The notes: generated by a model from the letters alone, not told the origin. 64,000 bases of DNA from Pseudomonas maumuensis (GCF_019139675.1 NZ_CP077077.1:5208001-5272000); one strand, 5' to 3'; shown: positions 40,558 through 51,254, numbered from the stretch's first letter. A program made the numbers and translations.

Positions 40558-42501
40558 ATGCTCGGATACCTCGATCGCACACTCGGCAACCTGGGGGTCG
40601 GTTTCAAACTTGCCCTGGGCTTCGCCGTGGTGCTGATGCTGACGCTCGCCACCACGATCAGCGGCTGGCGGGCACTGGACGGCGCCATCAACCGCTCGGA
40701 ACAGCTCAGCGAAATCGTCGCCATTACTGACCTGGTCAAGGACCTGCGCGCCGAACGCATCACCTATCGCGTGCTCGCCGATGACACCAGCAGAAACAGC
40801 ATCACACGTATTCTCGACGAACTGCATGACCGCCTGACCACACTTCATCAGCGCAGCACGGTCGATCAATCCCGCCAACTGCTAGCACAGAAGTTGGCAA
40901 TGCTGCAGCGGCTCAGGGAGGACTACATCCAGTTACAGCAGGCTGTCGACAAGCGGCAGACCTTGCGCACCGACATGCTCCAGCAAGTAAAGGCCCTGGA
41001 GCAGGTGATCGACGACTTACAGACCCAAGCGCTGCTGAAAATGCCAGGTGACGGCCAGCAAGGCAGCGTACTCGGGGCGATGGACACCTTGAGCCGACAT
41101 ATCGATTCAGCCAACCAGCAAAGTTTGATTCCCGCGTACGCTTTTTCGCCCAGAGAGGCTTTCAACGAGGTCGGCGATACTGCCCTGAACGCCGCCGACA
41201 CTAGCCTGGAGCAACTCCTGCGCAGCCTGGCCCCCCTTGGCCTTTCGCGCTCGCTGCTGGCACGACCGCAGACCGAGCTTGCCCGTTACCGCCAGGTCTT
41301 GGCGCAGTATCGTGACGAAGCCATGCGCGTCGAGGGCCTGCAGGAGAGCATGGAGAAGATGGGTGAAGAACTCGCCACCGTCAGCCTGGAGCTAAGCCAG
41401 CGCAAGATCGACCAGCGCGACAGCGAGGCACTCGCTGCCCGTACGCTCCTCAGCAGCGTCGCCGTTCTCGCGTTACTGGTCGGTGTACTGGCGGGGTGGC
41501 TGATCACCTTGCAGATCACACGCCCACTACACCAGGCCCTGGCCCAGGCTTCGCGCATCGCCAAGGGCGACCTCAGCAAGGTGGAAACGGTCTCGCGGCG
41601 TGACGAGATGGGGCAATTGCAGGGCAGCATGCGCGAGATGACCCTGAGCCTGCGCGAACTGCTGGGCGGGATCGACCAAGGCGTCGATCATCTCTCGAAA
41701 GCCGCGGCCGAGCTCGCCACCTCCAGCGTGGACACCCGCGAACGCATAAATCAGCAACGCGAGGAAACCGATCAGGTCGCCACTGCGATGAACCAGATGA
41801 GCGCCACTGTCCAGGAGGTGGCGCAGAATGCCGAGCAGGCATCGATGGCGGCCTCCGATGCCGACACACAGGCGCAAATGGGCGACCAGGTGGTCGCCGA
41901 GGCCATCGCACGGATCGAGCAACTGGCACGACAGATGGACCACTGCCTGGAAGCGATGGGCCATCTGGCCGGTGAGAGCAACCGCATCGGCTCGATTCTC
42001 GACGTCATCAAGTCCGTTTCGGAACAGACCAACCTGCTGGCGCTCAATGCTGCTATCGAAGCGGCCCGCGCCGGCGAGGCAGGTCGTGGCTTCGCCGTGG
42101 TCGCCGACGAAGTACGGGGCCTGGCCCAGCGAACCCAGCAGTCGACCGAAGAGATCGAGCAGTTGATCGACAATCTGCATCGTGGCACCGACGAAGTCAC
42201 TGGTCTGCTCGACAATAGCAAGCAGCTCACCGAGCAAAGCGTCGAACTCAGTCGCAAGGCCGGTGATGCCTTGGGCCAGATCACCGCGACAGTGTCGACC
42301 ATCCAGGGCATGAACCAACAGATCGCCACGGCCAGCGAGCAACAGAGCGTTGTCGCCGAACAGATCAACCGCAGCGTGATCAATGTACGCGATGTGTCGG
42401 ACCGCACCAGCACAGCCAGTGAGCAGACCGCGGCTTCGAGCGGGGAGCTGGAGCACTTGGGGCAGCAGTTACGGGGCATGGTGGGGCGGTTCAGCCTTTA
42501 G
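40558..42501 (+). CDS. Second HBM-type methyl-accepting chemotaxis protein
   Basis: 647 residues from the ATG at 40558, which has GGAG seven bases before; an earlier in-frame ATG at 40501 lacks one. Architecture as in its upstream neighbour: TM1 about 17-40, periplasmic helical domain with [17 protein letters not shown]2 about 297-320, HAMP, and signalling tip [20 protein letters not shown]. The signalling half is nearly the same as in the first receptor while the sensor half has diverged, as expected for a tandem duplication that changed ligand. Confidence 0.9.
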   Translation: MLGYLDRTLGNLGVGFKLALGFAVVLMLTLATTISGWRALDGAINRSEQLSEIVAITDLVKDLRAERITYRVLADDTSRNSITRILDELHDRLTTLHQRSTVDQSRQLLAQKLAMLQRLREDYIQLQQAVDKRQTLRTDMLQQVKALEQVIDDLQTQALLKMPGDGQQGSVLGAMDTLSRHIDSANQQSLIPAYAFSPREAFNEVGDTALNAADTSLEQLLRSLAPLGLSRSLLARPQTELARYRQVLAQYRDEAMRVEGLQESMEKMGEELATVSLELSQRKIDQRDSEALAARTLLSSVAVLALLVGVLAGWLITLQITRPLHQALAQASRIAKGDLSKVETVSRRDEMGQLQGSMREMTLSLRELLGGIDQGVDHLSKAAAELATSSVDTRERINQQREETDQVATAMNQMSATVQEVAQNAEQASMAASDADTQAQMGDQVVAEAIARIEQLARQMDHCLEAMGHLAGESNRIGSILDVIKSVSEQTNLLALNAAIEAARAGEAGRGFAVVADEVRGLAQRTQQSTEEIEQLIDNLHRGTDEVTGLLDNSKQLTEQSVELSRKAGDALGQITATVSTIQGMNQQIATASEQQSVVAEQINRSVINVRDVSDRTSTASEQTAASSGELEHLGQQLRGMVGRFSL

Positions 42502-43122
42502 GCCTTCCGGCCGTGCGTTCAAATCTCCAGCCCCGGGGTTTGGGTTTGGCTTTGGCTTTGGCTTTGGCACTTACAACTATAAAAACTGACGCCGATTGAC
42601 TTTGACTCTCAGAGCGTGTGTTTTCAAAGTTGTATGCGCATTCATTTGCGATGTCGACGCACAGTCACCTTTTCGCCTTTACGGCGACCTTCTTTTGCAC
42701 GCGGGCAAAGAAGGCAAAAACCGCTCGCTCCATTCATCCGGCCCCTACGCTTCGCTCCGGGGTCCCCTCACTCCGGGCTCGCTCCGGGAGGACGCGCCGA
42801 CGGGCCATCCATGGCCTGATCGGCGCTTGACGGGCATCCATGCCCGTCACCTTCCTGCGCAAGCCCTCCGTTCGGCCTCCTGAAGTCGCAATTGGTGGCG
42901 CCTGAACTATCGCGCGCTTAGAAGCAAGATCAAGAGCAAATAAAGAGCAGATATGTTGGTTTTGCTAGGGCATGTTATGCACGGCGACAAGCATGAATGA
43001 AAAGTCGCCTGCCCGGGACTCAGCGCGGGCTCGCTCGACCTGCCATTTTTGTCAGTTTACCGAGTTCCGGGGCCTGGACGATACTCCGTGAGTATTCTCC
43101 TTTCACGACCGGAGTATGGCAG
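42502..43122 (+). repeat. Non-coding accessory segment upstream of the rhs-like gene
   Basis: 621 nt without a credible gene. It holds: five tandem hexamers of TTTGG[G/C] at 42539-42568; a GC-rich part (about 42690-42900) with repeated GCTTCGCTCCGGGG / GGCTCGCTCCGGGA runs; and two tight hairpins with two-base CC loops, GGCCAT/ATGGCC (42803-42816) and GACGGGCAT/ATGCCCGTC (42829-42848). The GC-rich part resembles a segment I know to recur in Pseudomonas genomes near rhs and similar accessory genes; that needs a search to confirm. Short reading frames here look non-genic. Confidence 0.55.
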
Positions 43123-44025
43123 GTGGATAAAAAATACGTACCTTATACAAAGAACTCCATTTTCGCGTTGGGTAGTCCACCGCATACGCGACGATATGCG
43201 CTGGCCCAATCCAGACTTCTGGCGACCGACTTATCCAAGTCCATACTGCTGACCGCCCAGGGCAAAGCCCAGCAAAACAACGCCTATTCGCCCTATGGTG
43301 AACTGCGACCCGGTTGCGCGCGGAACCTGTTGGCTTATAACGGCGAATACCTGGAGCAGGCAGGCTTTTATCTGGCGGGACATGGTAACCGTGTTTACAG
43401 TTACAAGCTCATGCGTTTTTTATCTCCGGATCGGACCGGAGTATTTTTACAGCGAAACTACAATGCCTATGCCTATTGCAACGGCGACCCGATCAATTAT
43501 AGCGACCCATCTGGAAACGTTGGAACCCTTAAGCAACTCGCTCAAAAAACCCTTATTTCACATGGAGACAACCCTATCGCTGCCGCAGAGATAACAAGAC
43601 AAAGATTTAATGCCAGACTCATTAAGACCGGGAAACTCCTCGAGGAATTTAAATCCACTACAGACTCAAAAAAACAACTCACAGAGATACTATCGATATC
43701 GATGCAATACCAAGATGAAAAAATAGACACCGCAACAGCAGAGCAATCACTGCATAAACTGCTACCCTTTACACTTGAGGGCGGGGCGGCACATAAAAAA
43801 ATGCTCAACCTCAGCCCAGAAGAAATAAAAAAATATACCAAAACCACCGAGCATAAAGCTTTCAAAGTTGAAAAAATACGCCGAGAAATAACTGACCTAA
43901 TACCGTTGCTGGAGGCTGAGGCAATTGCATATTTCGACGCGTTGAGCACCGTGAAAGCGGCTATGAGCGCTATTTATCGCCAACACTGGCAATCAGCAAA
44001 TGAAAACCTCCGTATACGGCAGTAG
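43123..44025 (+). CDS. Orphan Rhs core-domain protein with AT-rich C-terminal tail
   Basis: 300 residues from GTG 43123, which has GGAG eight bases upstream; the frame remains open to an ATG at 42997 but without a ribosome-binding site. Residues about 25-140 match the Rhs repeat-associated core: LLATDLSKSILLTAQG, YSPYGELRPG, LLAYNGEYLEQAGFYLAGHG, RFLSPD and NAYAYCNGDPINYSDPSGN. In full Rhs toxins this core ends at the DPxG motif, followed by a variable toxin. Here 160 residues follow that are Lys/Glu/Ile-rich, helical and encoded by much more AT-rich DNA (43520-44020). I do not recognise the tail. No Rhs N-terminus, VgrG or immunity gene is adjacent. Confidence 0.7.
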   Translation: MDKKYVPYTKNSIFALGSPPHTRRYALAQSRLLATDLSKSILLTAQGKAQQNNAYSPYGELRPGCARNLLAYNGEYLEQAGFYLAGHGNRVYSYKLMRFLSPDRTGVFLQRNYNAYAYCNGDPINYSDPSGNVGTLKQLAQKTLISHGDNPIAAAEITRQRFNARLIKTGKLLEEFKSTTDSKKQLTEILSISMQYQDEKIDTATAEQSLHKLLPFTLEGGAAHKKMLNLSPEEIKKYTKTTEHKAFKVEKIRREITDLIPLLEAEAIAYFDALSTVKAAMSAIYRQHWQSANENLRIRQ

Positions 44026-44056
44026 CCCTGGTTAAAGCTTCACAGGGTTCGTGAGA

Positions 44057-44071
44057 GCGGTGTTGCACCGC
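44057..44071 (+). terminator. Small hairpin downstream of the rhs-like gene
   Basis: GCGGTG-TTG-CACCGC forms a 6 bp stem with a 3 nt loop 32 nt after the rhs-like stop. No T-run follows; a weak terminator at best. Confidence 0.35.
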
Positions 44072-44124
44072 CCCCACACCGTTGCTGCCAGGCGGCCATT
44101 ACCGGGCATGAGCAGTTGCTCCCC

Positions 44125-44868
44125 CTACAGCACCTGGCGCAAGAACGCCTGGGCCCGTGGGTCCTTCGGCGCATCGAAGAACGCCTTTGGCGGCGAATCT
44201 TCCAACAGCTTGCCGTGATCGAAGAACAACACCCGATCCGCCACTTCCCGGGCAAAGCCCATCTCGTGCGTCACGCAGACCATGGTCATGCCTTCCTGGG
44301 CCAGGGTCTTCATTACATCCAGCACCTCGCCGACCATTTCCGGGTCGAGCGCCGAAGTCGGCTCATCGAACAACATCACCTTCGGATCCATCGCCAGGGC
44401 ACGGGCGATGGCCACCCGCTGCTGCTGGCCACCGGAGAGGCGCGACGGGTACTCGTTGGCCTTCTGCGCGATACCGACCTTTTCCAGCAACGCCCGGGCC
44501 TTGGTTTCTCGCTCGGCCTTGTTGCGCTTGCGTACCACCTTCTGCGCCAGGCACAGGTTTTCCAGCACGGTCATGTGCGGGAACAGGTTGAAGTGCTGGA
44601 ACACCATGCCGACTTCACGGCGGTAGGCGTTGATGTCGGTCTTCGGGTCGTCCAGCTGCACGCCGTTGATGGACACATGGCCCTGGTCGAAATGCTCCAG
44701 GCCGTTCAGGCAACGCAGGAAGGTGGACTTGCCCGAGCCGGACGGGCCCAGCACCACCACCACTTCGCCCTTGGCGACCTGGGTGGTGACGCTGTCCACC
44801 GCACGCACCACCTGGCCACGGGTGTCGAAGACTTTAAGCAGGTCACGGACTTCAATCACTTTGCGCAA
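44125..44868 (-). CDS. Polar amino-acid ABC transporter ATP-binding protein
   Basis: 247 residues. Walker [11 protein letters not shown]-loop [14 protein letters not shown], signature [17 protein letters not shown], Walker [18 protein letters not shown] and the switch histidine in [17 protein letters not shown] are all intact. It is close to GlnQ/HisP-type ATPases that drive uptake of polar amino acids. It is the last gene of a substrate-binding protein, permease, ATPase operon and overlaps the permease by 17 nt. The amino-acid specificity cannot be read from the sequence. Confidence 0.94.
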   Translation of the reverse strand: MRKVIEVRDLLKVFDTRGQVVRAVDSVTTQVAKGEVVVVLGPSGSGKSTFLRCLNGLEHFDQGHVSINGVQLDDPKTDINAYRREVGMVFQHFNLFPHMTVLENLCLAQKVVRKRNKAERETKARALLEKVGIAQKANEYPSRLSGGQQQRVAIARALAMDPKVMLFDEPTSALDPEMVGEVLDVMKTLAQEGMTMVCVTHEMGFAREVADRVLFFDHGKLLEDSPPKAFFDAPKDPRAQAFLRQVL

Positions 44869-45814
44869 GCCTCCGCTCGAGCCGGCTGGCGATGTGCGAC
44901 AGCGGCAGGTTGATCAGCAGGTACAGGCCCGCCACGCAGAACCAGATCTCGAAGGTCGAGAACGAGGTGGTGATGGCCTCGCGACCGCTCTTGGTCAGCT
45001 CGGTGATGGCGATCACCGACACCAGCGAGGTGTCCTTGACCAGGCTGATGAACTGCCCGGCCAGCGGTGGCAGCACGCGCTTGAACGCCTGCGGCAGGAT
45101 CACGTGGCGCATCGACTGGGCGCCGTTCAGGCCCAGCGAGCGCGCCGCCTCGTTCTGGCCCTTGGCAATCGACTGCACGCCGGCGCGGACGATCTCGGCC
45201 ACGTAGGCGCCGGTGAACAGCGCCAGCGCCGCCACCCCGGCAAACTCGCGGCTCAGGTTGAGCACGGTGCCGATGAAGAAGTAGAAGATGAAGATCTGTA
45301 CCAGCAGCGGAGTGCCGCGCACCAGTTCGACATACACCGTGGACAGGTCGCGCAGGGTGGGGTTGCTCGACAACCGGCAAAGCCCGGCGAACAGGCCGAT
45401 CACCAGGCCCAGCGCGCCGGATATGACCGAGATCCACAGCGTGGTCCAAAGACCCCAGGCCAAAGGGCCAGCGGCCCAGTGACGGGTGACGCCGATGGCA
45501 TCGCCCTCGGCGACGTCGTCGCCACGGGCCAGCAGCATGCTGTCCTTGGCCACTTCGACGACCTGGGTGTCGCCGCTCTCGTCCTTCAGGGTGACCCGGG
45601 CGTTGTCGCCGGACACCACGATTTCCTCGACCGTGCCAGGGTTGGCGGCACGCTGGGTTTCCTCGGCCTTGTAGGCGAAGTATTGCGGAACGCGGTTCCA
45701 GCGCCACTCGTAGGAAATCATCGAGGTGGCCAGGTACAGGCTGATCGCCAGGCCCACCAGGACCAGCGCGGTCAGCCCGTGCCAGGGCCACTGTGCTTTC
45801 TTGTGTTTGATCAC
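44852..45814 (-). CDS. Polar amino-acid ABC transporter permease with periplasmic insert
   Basis: 320 residues. The typical HisM/GlnP-type permease region (about 115-310) has [37 protein letters not shown] and the coupling loop [26 protein letters not shown] in overlapping form. Before it there is one N-terminal membrane helix (about 14-33) and then about 85 hydrophilic residues ([20 protein letters not shown], then [17 protein letters not shown]), an extra periplasmic domain. Only one permease gene is present, so it may act as a homodimer. Confidence 0.92.
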   Translation of the reverse strand: MIKHKKAQWPWHGLTALVLVGLAISLYLATSMISYEWRWNRVPQYFAYKAEETQRAANPGTVEEIVVSGDNARVTLKDESGDTQVVEVAKDSMLLARGDDVAEGDAIGVTRHWAAGPLAWGLWTTLWISVISGALGLVIGLFAGLCRLSSNPTLRDLSTVYVELVRGTPLLVQIFIFYFFIGTVLNLSREFAGVAALALFTGAYVAEIVRAGVQSIAKGQNEAARSLGLNGAQSMRHVILPQAFKRVLPPLAGQFISLVKDTSLVSVIAITELTKSGREAITTSFSTFEIWFCVAGLYLLINLPLSHIASRLERRLAQSD

Positions 45815-45892
45815 GTGGGGTACTTCCGTAAATGCGAACGCGCAGGGCTTGCCTGCGCGTCGAGGTCAGCGCTTGGGTTTTTGACCCGGGCC

Positions 45893-46693
45893 TTATTCCA
45901 TTTCCTTCAGCCAGTCCTTGTTCTTGAACCACTTGTCGTGAATACGATCGTAGGTCCCGTCATGCTTGATCTGGTGCAGGAAGTTGTTGATGTAGTTGAT
46001 GCTGTCGTAGTCACCCTTCTTCAGGCCAAAGGCCAGCGGCTCGTAGGTGAAGGGTTCTTCCAGGAACACCAGCTTGCCGGCACCGGCCTTCTCCACCGCC
46101 ACCACGTTGTAGGGCGAGTCATACACGAAGGCGTCGGCCTTGCCGTTGACCACGTCCATCACCCCTTCCTGCTCGTTGTCGTAGCCGTGGTACTTGGCCT
46201 TGCCGATCAGCTTCTTCGCGACCATTTCGCCGGTGGTGCCGAGCTTGGAGGTGAGGCGGTACTTCTCGTTGTTCAGGTCCTTGTACGACTTGATCTCGCC
46301 CGCCAGCTCCTTGCGGATCAGCAGGGTCTGGCCGACGACGATGAAGGGCTCGCTGAAGTTCAGGCGCAGGTTGCGCTCCTGGGTCAGGGTCATGCCACTG
46401 CCGATGAAGTCGAACTTGTCGGTCATCAACGCAGGGATGATGCCGTCGTAAGCGGTGGAGACCATCTCCAGCTTGACGCCCATGGACTTGGCCATGGCCT
46501 TGAGGATGTCGACCTCGAAGCCGATGATCTCGCCACGTTTGTTGGTCATTTCGAACGGCATGTAGGTCGGGTCCATGCCCACACGCAGGGTGCCGCGCTT
46601 GACCGCGTCATCGATGGCGCCGGCCTGGGCGGTGGCTACCGCAATCAGGGCGGTCGCACCTACCAGCAGTCGCGACAGGTATTTCTTCATCAT
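45893..46693 (-). CDS. Amino-acid ABC transporter periplasmic substrate-binding protein
   Basis: 266 residues from ATG 46691-46693 (M-M-K-K); AGGGGA lies 7 nt upstream. A signal peptide (KKYLSRLLVGATALIAVATAQA) is followed by the SBP family-3 fold: RGTLRVGMDPTYMPFEMTNK, GEIIGFEVDILKAMAKSMGV, FDFIGSGMTLTQERNLRLNF and the hinge/second lobe with LGTTGEMVAKKL. It collects the amino acid in the periplasm for the permease and ATPase encoded downstream. A longer reading from a TTG at 46711 would break the signal peptide. Confidence 0.93.
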   Translation of the reverse strand: MMKKYLSRLLVGATALIAVATAQAGAIDDAVKRGTLRVGMDPTYMPFEMTNKRGEIIGFEVDILKAMAKSMGVKLEMVSTAYDGIIPALMTDKFDFIGSGMTLTQERNLRLNFSEPFIVVGQTLLIRKELAGEIKSYKDLNNEKYRLTSKLGTTGEMVAKKLIGKAKYHGYDNEQEGVMDVVNGKADAFVYDSPYNVVAVEKAGAGKLVFLEEPFTYEPLAFGLKKGDYDSINYINNFLHQIKHDGTYDRIHDKWFKNKDWLKEME

Positions 46694-46842
46694 CACCAAG
46701 TCCCCTAGCAAGAAGTACGCAGATTTTTCTTGTAAGCACGGTCCGACAGACCGATGCGCAATATCGGGACGGATGCTAACGCATGCGTGAGCTGGGACCT
46801 AGAGCCGGGGGGGACTTTGTTGGCCAAAAGATGGCGAAGAGC

Positions 46843-46941
46843 GAGGGCTTTGCCCTCGTATCGCCGGCAAGCCGGCTCCCACAAGAATAGTGTTGCACCT
46901 GTGGGAGCCGGCTTGCCGGCGAAAGGGCCGCGAAGCGGCCC
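46843..46941. repeat. Inverted REP pair with companion hairpins
   Basis: GAGGGC-TTT-GCCCTC (46843-46857) is followed by REP arms at 46862-46883 and 46900-46921 (22 bp, perfect) and then GGGCCGC-GAA-GCGGCCC (46925-46941). It lies between the opgH stop and the upstream end of the substrate-binding protein gene. Confidence 0.9.
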
Positions 46942-46951
46942 CAAGGAAGGG

Positions 46952-49525
46952 TCAGGCGCCCGCCAAGGCTGGCTGGACCATGTGCTCCGGATGCAGCGGC
47001 AGCAACGGCGAGTGCGGGTCGTTGGCGATGGAAGCGCGCCATACATCGATCCACGCCGTGTTGTGGCCGGCCCATACCTGCTCGTGCAGGCGCGACAGCG
47101 CCACCGGGTCGCTGAGCAGCGCCAGGCGGGTGTTCAGGTCCAGGCCCTGTGGCCCCACTTCCAGCGCCTTGGCCACGCGCTCAACGCGCAGCGCCTCGAT
47201 CGGCGCCGCCTGGCCGTGACGCGCCGTGGCCATGGCGCAGGCCAGGGCGTTCTGGCGCGGGTCGACCACGGCCCGGACGAAGCCGTCGTGCAGGGCATGC
47301 CAGCGGTTCTCGTGGGTGTACTGGTCGGTGGCAAGCAGCTCCTGCGGCGTCGCGTACTCCTCAGGGATGAGGAACAGCTTCTCGTCCTTGGCCGCCAGGC
47401 CCAGGCGGGTGCGGCTGGAGATCACCGAAACCGGGATCGACAGCACCAGCGAGCCGACGATCGGCGCCAGCCACCACAGGAAGCTCGGGTTCAGCCAGGC
47501 CACCAGCCCGGCCCAGGCGATGCCCAGCAGGGTCTGCGGACCATGGCGACGCACCGCCTCGCTCCACGGGGTCGAATCGTCGTCACGCTGCGGCGAGTTC
47601 CAGGTCGCGGCCCAGCCGAGGAACGCGGCCAGGACGAAACGGGTGTGGAAGATCATCCGCACCGGTGCCAGCAGCATGGAGAACAGCATCTCCATCAGCA
47701 TCGACAAGGTGACCTTGATCCGCCCGCCGAACTCGGTGGCGCCCTTGGCCCAGATCAGGATGACGCTGAGCAGCTTGGGCAGGAACAGCAGCACGATGGT
47801 GGTGGAGAACAGCGCGATGGCCTTTTCCGGATGCCACTGCGGCCACAGCGGGTAGAGCTGGAACGGCTCGATGAAGTACTGCGGCTCCATCAGGGTGTTG
47901 GTCGCCAGCAGCGCGGTCGACAGCACCAGGAACAGGAACCACAGCGGCGCCGACAGGTACGACATCACCCCGGTGAGGAACACTGCGCGATGCACCGGGT
48001 GCATGCCCTTGACCAGGAACAGGCGGAAGTTCATCAGGTTGCCGTGGCACCAGCGGCGGTCACGCTTGAGCTCGTCGAGCAAGTTCGGCGGCAGCTCTTC
48101 GTAGCTGCCCGGCAGGTCGTAGGCAATCCACACGCCCCAGCCGGCACGGCGCATCAACGCGGCTTCGACGAAGTCGTGGGAAAGGATCGCACCGGCAAAC
48201 GCGCCCTTGCCCGGCAACGGCGCCAGGGCGCAGTGCTCGATGAACGGCTTCATGCGGATGATCGCGTTATGGCCCCAGTAGTGCGACTCACCTAGTTGCC
48301 AGAAGTGCAGACCGGCGGTGAACAGCGGGCCGTACACGCGCGTGGCGAACTGCTGCATGCGCGCATAGAGGGTATCCATGCCCGAGGCTTTCGGCCCGGT
48401 CTGGATGATGCCGGCGTCCGGGTTGGCCTCCATCAGGCGCACCAGGCTGCTCAGGCACTCGCCGCTCATGACGCTATCGGCGTCGAGCACGACCATGTAC
48501 TTGTAATCGCCGCCCCAGCGACGGCAGAAGTCGTCGAGGTTGCCGCTCTTGCGCTTCACCCGGCGCCGGCGGCGACGGTAGAAGATGCGACCGAAGCCCT
48601 TGGTCTCGCGACACACGTCGAGCCAGGCCTGTTGTTCGGCCACGGCGATATCGGTGTCGTTGGTGTCGCTGAGCACGAAGAAGTCGAAACGATCGAGGTT
48701 GCCGCTGGCGGCCACCGACTCGAAGGTCGCCCGCAAGCCTGCGAACACCCGTGGCACGTCTTCGTTGCAGATCGGCATCACCAGCGCGGTACGCGCCTCG
48801 GCGGGAATCGGCTCGTTGCCGGCGCTGCTGCCGGAGATGCGGTACTTGTCACGCCCGGTGAGCAGCTCGAGGAAGCCCATCAGCGCGGTCCAGAAGCCCG
48901 CCGACACCCAGCAGAACAGGATGCCGAAGAGGATCAGGATGGACGTCTGCAGCGCATACGGCCACACCTGCACCACGGTGTCCCACAGCGGCTGGTGGAT
49001 GACTTCGTCGAGGTCGACGAACGACCAGCCCTGGTAAGGCAGGATGCCTTTCATGTACCAGCCGGCGACGATAGTCTGGCCGATCATCAGGGTGAGCAGG
49101 ATATAGCGGCGGATCGAGCCGACCGTGCGCCAGCGCGCCGGCGGCAGCTCGCGCTTGGGCGGCTGCGGGGCGTTGGTGCGACCGGTCATGCGCCGCCACA
49201 TGCGGATCAGCACGTTGGTGCGCCACGGCTCGGGCACGACCTTGGTGCGTTTGATCGGTGGGGCGATCTTCAGGCACAGGCGGCCGCTGCCATCGACGCC
49301 GAGCATCTCGGCCTCTTCCAGTTCGGCGGCGCTGCCTACGGTAAGACGGGCCCCCACCGAAGCCTGGACGGCCTCGGTGGTGGCGGCGGCCGGGTTGGCC
49401 GCCAGGCGTTGGTGCAGCTCGCTGAACGAGGTGCAACGGGCGAGTTCCGCGCGCTGCTCGTCGCTCAGGGGGAGGTGGGCCAGGTATTCGCCAAGCGATT
49501 CCGGCCTTGCGCTTGAGTTACTCAT
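46952..49525 (-). CDS. opgH: Osmoregulated periplasmic glucan glucosyltransferase
   Basis: 857 residues (also named mdoH). A cytosolic N-terminal part of about 140 residues is followed by membrane helices, a family-2 glycosyltransferase domain with [37 protein letters not shown] and the acceptor motif [15 protein letters not shown], then more helices (about 500-700) and a cytosolic tail. It makes the linear beta-1,2-glucan backbone from UDP-glucose and moves it to the periplasm. It overlaps opgG by 8 nt and is the second gene of opgGH. Confidence 0.96.
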   Translation of the reverse strand: MSNSSARPESLGEYLAHLPLSDEQRAELARCTSFSELHQRLAANPAAATTEAVQASVGARLTVGSAAELEEAEMLGVDGSGRLCLKIAPPIKRTKVVPEPWRTNVLIRMWRRMTGRTNAPQPPKRELPPARWRTVGSIRRYILLTLMIGQTIVAGWYMKGILPYQGWSFVDLDEVIHQPLWDTVVQVWPYALQTSILILFGILFCWVSAGFWTALMGFLELLTGRDKYRISGSSAGNEPIPAEARTALVMPICNEDVPRVFAGLRATFESVAASGNLDRFDFFVLSDTNDTDIAVAEQQAWLDVCRETKGFGRIFYRRRRRRVKRKSGNLDDFCRRWGGDYKYMVVLDADSVMSGECLSSLVRLMEANPDAGIIQTGPKASGMDTLYARMQQFATRVYGPLFTAGLHFWQLGESHYWGHNAIIRMKPFIEHCALAPLPGKGAFAGAILSHDFVEAALMRRAGWGVWIAYDLPGSYEELPPNLLDELKRDRRWCHGNLMNFRLFLVKGMHPVHRAVFLTGVMSYLSAPLWFLFLVLSTALLATNTLMEPQYFIEPFQLYPLWPQWHPEKAIALFSTTIVLLFLPKLLSVILIWAKGATEFGGRIKVTLSMLMEMLFSMLLAPVRMIFHTRFVLAAFLGWAATWNSPQRDDDSTPWSEAVRRHGPQTLLGIAWAGLVAWLNPSFLWWLAPIVGSLVLSIPVSVISSRTRLGLAAKDEKLFLIPEEYATPQELLATDQYTHENRWHALHDGFVRAVVDPRQNALACAMATARHGQAAPIEALRVERVAKALEVGPQGLDLNTRLALLSDPVALSRLHEQVWAGHNTAWIDVWRASIANDPHSPLLPLHPEHMVQPALAGA

Positions 49526-51254
49526 CGGCAGGCAACTGATAGCTCCAGGTCTCGGTCAGCACCTTCTCGGTGGTGGCCGGGGCCCCGTTGGTGGATGCCG
49601 CGTCGGCGGCGGGTTGCTCGGCAGCCTGCTCGGCCTTGGCTTTCTCAGCCTTGGCGTGGGCGTGCTTGGCCGCGGCCTTGTCCTGCTTGGTTTCCTTGGC
49701 GGGCTTCGGTTGCTCGACCGGCACGTCACGCAGCAGCGCGGCGCGCATCTCGGTGGACTTCTTCGGATCCTGCACCTTCAGGCGCAGGGTCAGGCGCCAG
49801 CCTTTGGTTTCCGGGTTGTAACGCAGGTTGTTCTCGACCACTTCGGCATTGTCGCCGACGCTGACCTGGCTGCGCACGGCGGTGTCCGCCGGCAACGCCG
49901 CAAGGTTCGGGCCGATGAAATCGACCAGCAGGGCAACGCTGCCGTCGGTCTGGCGGATCAGGTTGGACTGCTTGACGTCACCGGCAGAGCGCAGGGTCTG
50001 CTTGACCCAGCCCAGCTCCTGCGAGTGCAGCTGGTCTTCCTTGATGGTCCAGCGCAGGCGGTAGTCGTACTCGAACGGCTTGCCTGGCTCAGGCAGCTTT
50101 TCCGGGCTCCAGAAGGCCACGATGTTGTCGTTGGTCTCGTCGGCGGTCGGAATCTCGACCAGGTCGACGGTGCCTTTGCCCCAATCACCCTTTGGCTCGA
50201 TCCAGGCACTCGGACGCTTTTCGTACTCGTCGTCGAGGTCTTCATAGTCGCTGAAGGCGCGCTGGCGCTGCAGCAGGCCGAAACCACGCGGGTTCTCGAC
50301 GCTGAAGTTGCTCACGGCCAGGTGTTTCGGGTTGTTCAGCGGACGCCACAGCCACTCGCCGTTGGCGGCATGGATAGCCAGGCCTTCGGAATCGTGCAGG
50401 GCCGGGCGGTAGTTCATGACCTTCGACGGCTGGTTGGGGCCGAACAGGTACATGCTGGTCAGCGGGGCGATGCCCAGGCGGCTGACGTTTTCACGCAGGT
50501 AGACGCGCGACTTGACGTCGACCAGGGTGTCCTCGCCCGGACGCAGGGTCAGCTTGTAGGCACCGGTGGAGCGCGGCGAGTCGAGCAGCGCGTAGATCAC
50601 CAGGTGCTTGTCGTTCGGCTTGGGCTTCTCGATCCAGAATTCGCGGAAACGCGGGAATTCCTCGCCCGACGGCAGTGCGGTGTCGATGGCCAGGCCACGG
50701 GCCGACAGGCCATAGCGGTGGCCCTTGCCGACCACGCGGAAATAGCTGGCGCCAAGCAGGGTCATGATCTCATCCTGCTTGTCGGCCTTGTTGATCGGGT
50801 AGAGCACACGGAAACCGGCATAGCCGAGGTTCTTGGTGGCATCAGCGTCATGGGGCACGTCACCGAACTCGAAGCGGCTCGGGTCGTATTTGATTTCCTT
50901 GACCTTGTTGGCGGTGATCTCGTTGATGGTCACCGGCGTGTCGAAGTGCATGCCCTGGTGATAGAAGGACAGCTTGAACGGCGTCTTGTCCTTGGCCCAC
51001 TCGGCCTTTTCCTGCAGGAAGCGGATCTTCTGGTAGTCGGCGTACTTCATGTCGCGGAACACCGGTGGCAGGTTGCTCTTCGGTGCCTCGAACTTCTGAC
51101 CGGCCAGATCCTTTGCCTTGGCTGCAACATCGTCCAGATTGAATGCCCACAGCTGGCCCGCGCTCATCAGGCCGACCAGCGCCACGCCGGCCAACAGGGC
51201 CTTGCGCAGCCGGGTACCGGGGATTCTAGGTGCAATACAGGGGCTTACAATCAC
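49518..51254 (-). CDS. opgG: Periplasmic glucan biosynthesis protein OpgG
   Basis: 578 residues from GTG 51252-51254, chosen because GAGG lies 7 nt before it and it gives the short N-region before the signal peptide ([20 protein letters not shown]); an in-frame ATG at 51279-51281 is the alternative. The OpgG fold shows [40 protein letters not shown] and [15 protein letters not shown]. OpgG adds beta-1,6 branches or otherwise matures glucans in the periplasm. Near the C-terminus a Lys/Ala/Glu-rich stretch (about 515-560) interrupts before the final [14 protein letters not shown]. Confidence 0.94.
   Translation of the reverse strand: MIVSPCIAPRIPGTRLRKALLAGVALVGLMSAGQLWAFNLDDVAAKAKDLAGQKFEAPKSNLPPVFRDMKYADYQKIRFLQEKAEWAKDKTPFKLSFYHQGMHFDTPVTINEITANKVKEIKYDPSRFEFGDVPHDADATKNLGYAGFRVLYPINKADKQDEIMTLLGASYFRVVGKGHRYGLSARGLAIDTALPSGEEFPRFREFWIEKPKPNDKHLVIYALLDSPRSTGAYKLTLRPGEDTLVDVKSRVYLRENVSRLGIAPLTSMYLFGPNQPSKVMNYRPALHDSEGLAIHAANGEWLWRPLNNPKHLAVSNFSVENPRGFGLLQRQRAFSDYEDLDDEYEKRPSAWIEPKGDWGKGTVDLVEIPTADETNDNIVAFWSPEKLPEPGKPFEYDYRLRWTIKEDQLHSQELGWVKQTLRSAGDVKQSNLIRQTDGSVALLVDFIGPNLAALPADTAVRSQVSVGDNAEVVENNLRYNPETKGWRLTLRLKVQDPKKSTEMRAALLRDVPVEQPKPAKETKQDKAAAKHAHAKAEKAKAEQAAEQPAADAASTNGAPATTEKVLTETWSYQLPADE

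Noticed and set aside
42596..42883. Short open frames (67-95 codons) in the GC-rich segment before the rhs-like gene
   Set aside because: Three overlapping frames are open at once, none has a good ribosome-binding site, and the DNA is dominated by repeats and hairpins.
42997..43122. N-terminal extension of the rhs-like protein from ATG 42997
   Set aside because: The frame is open but there is no ribosome-binding site, the 42 extra residues show no Rhs pattern, and GTG 43123 has a good GGAG.
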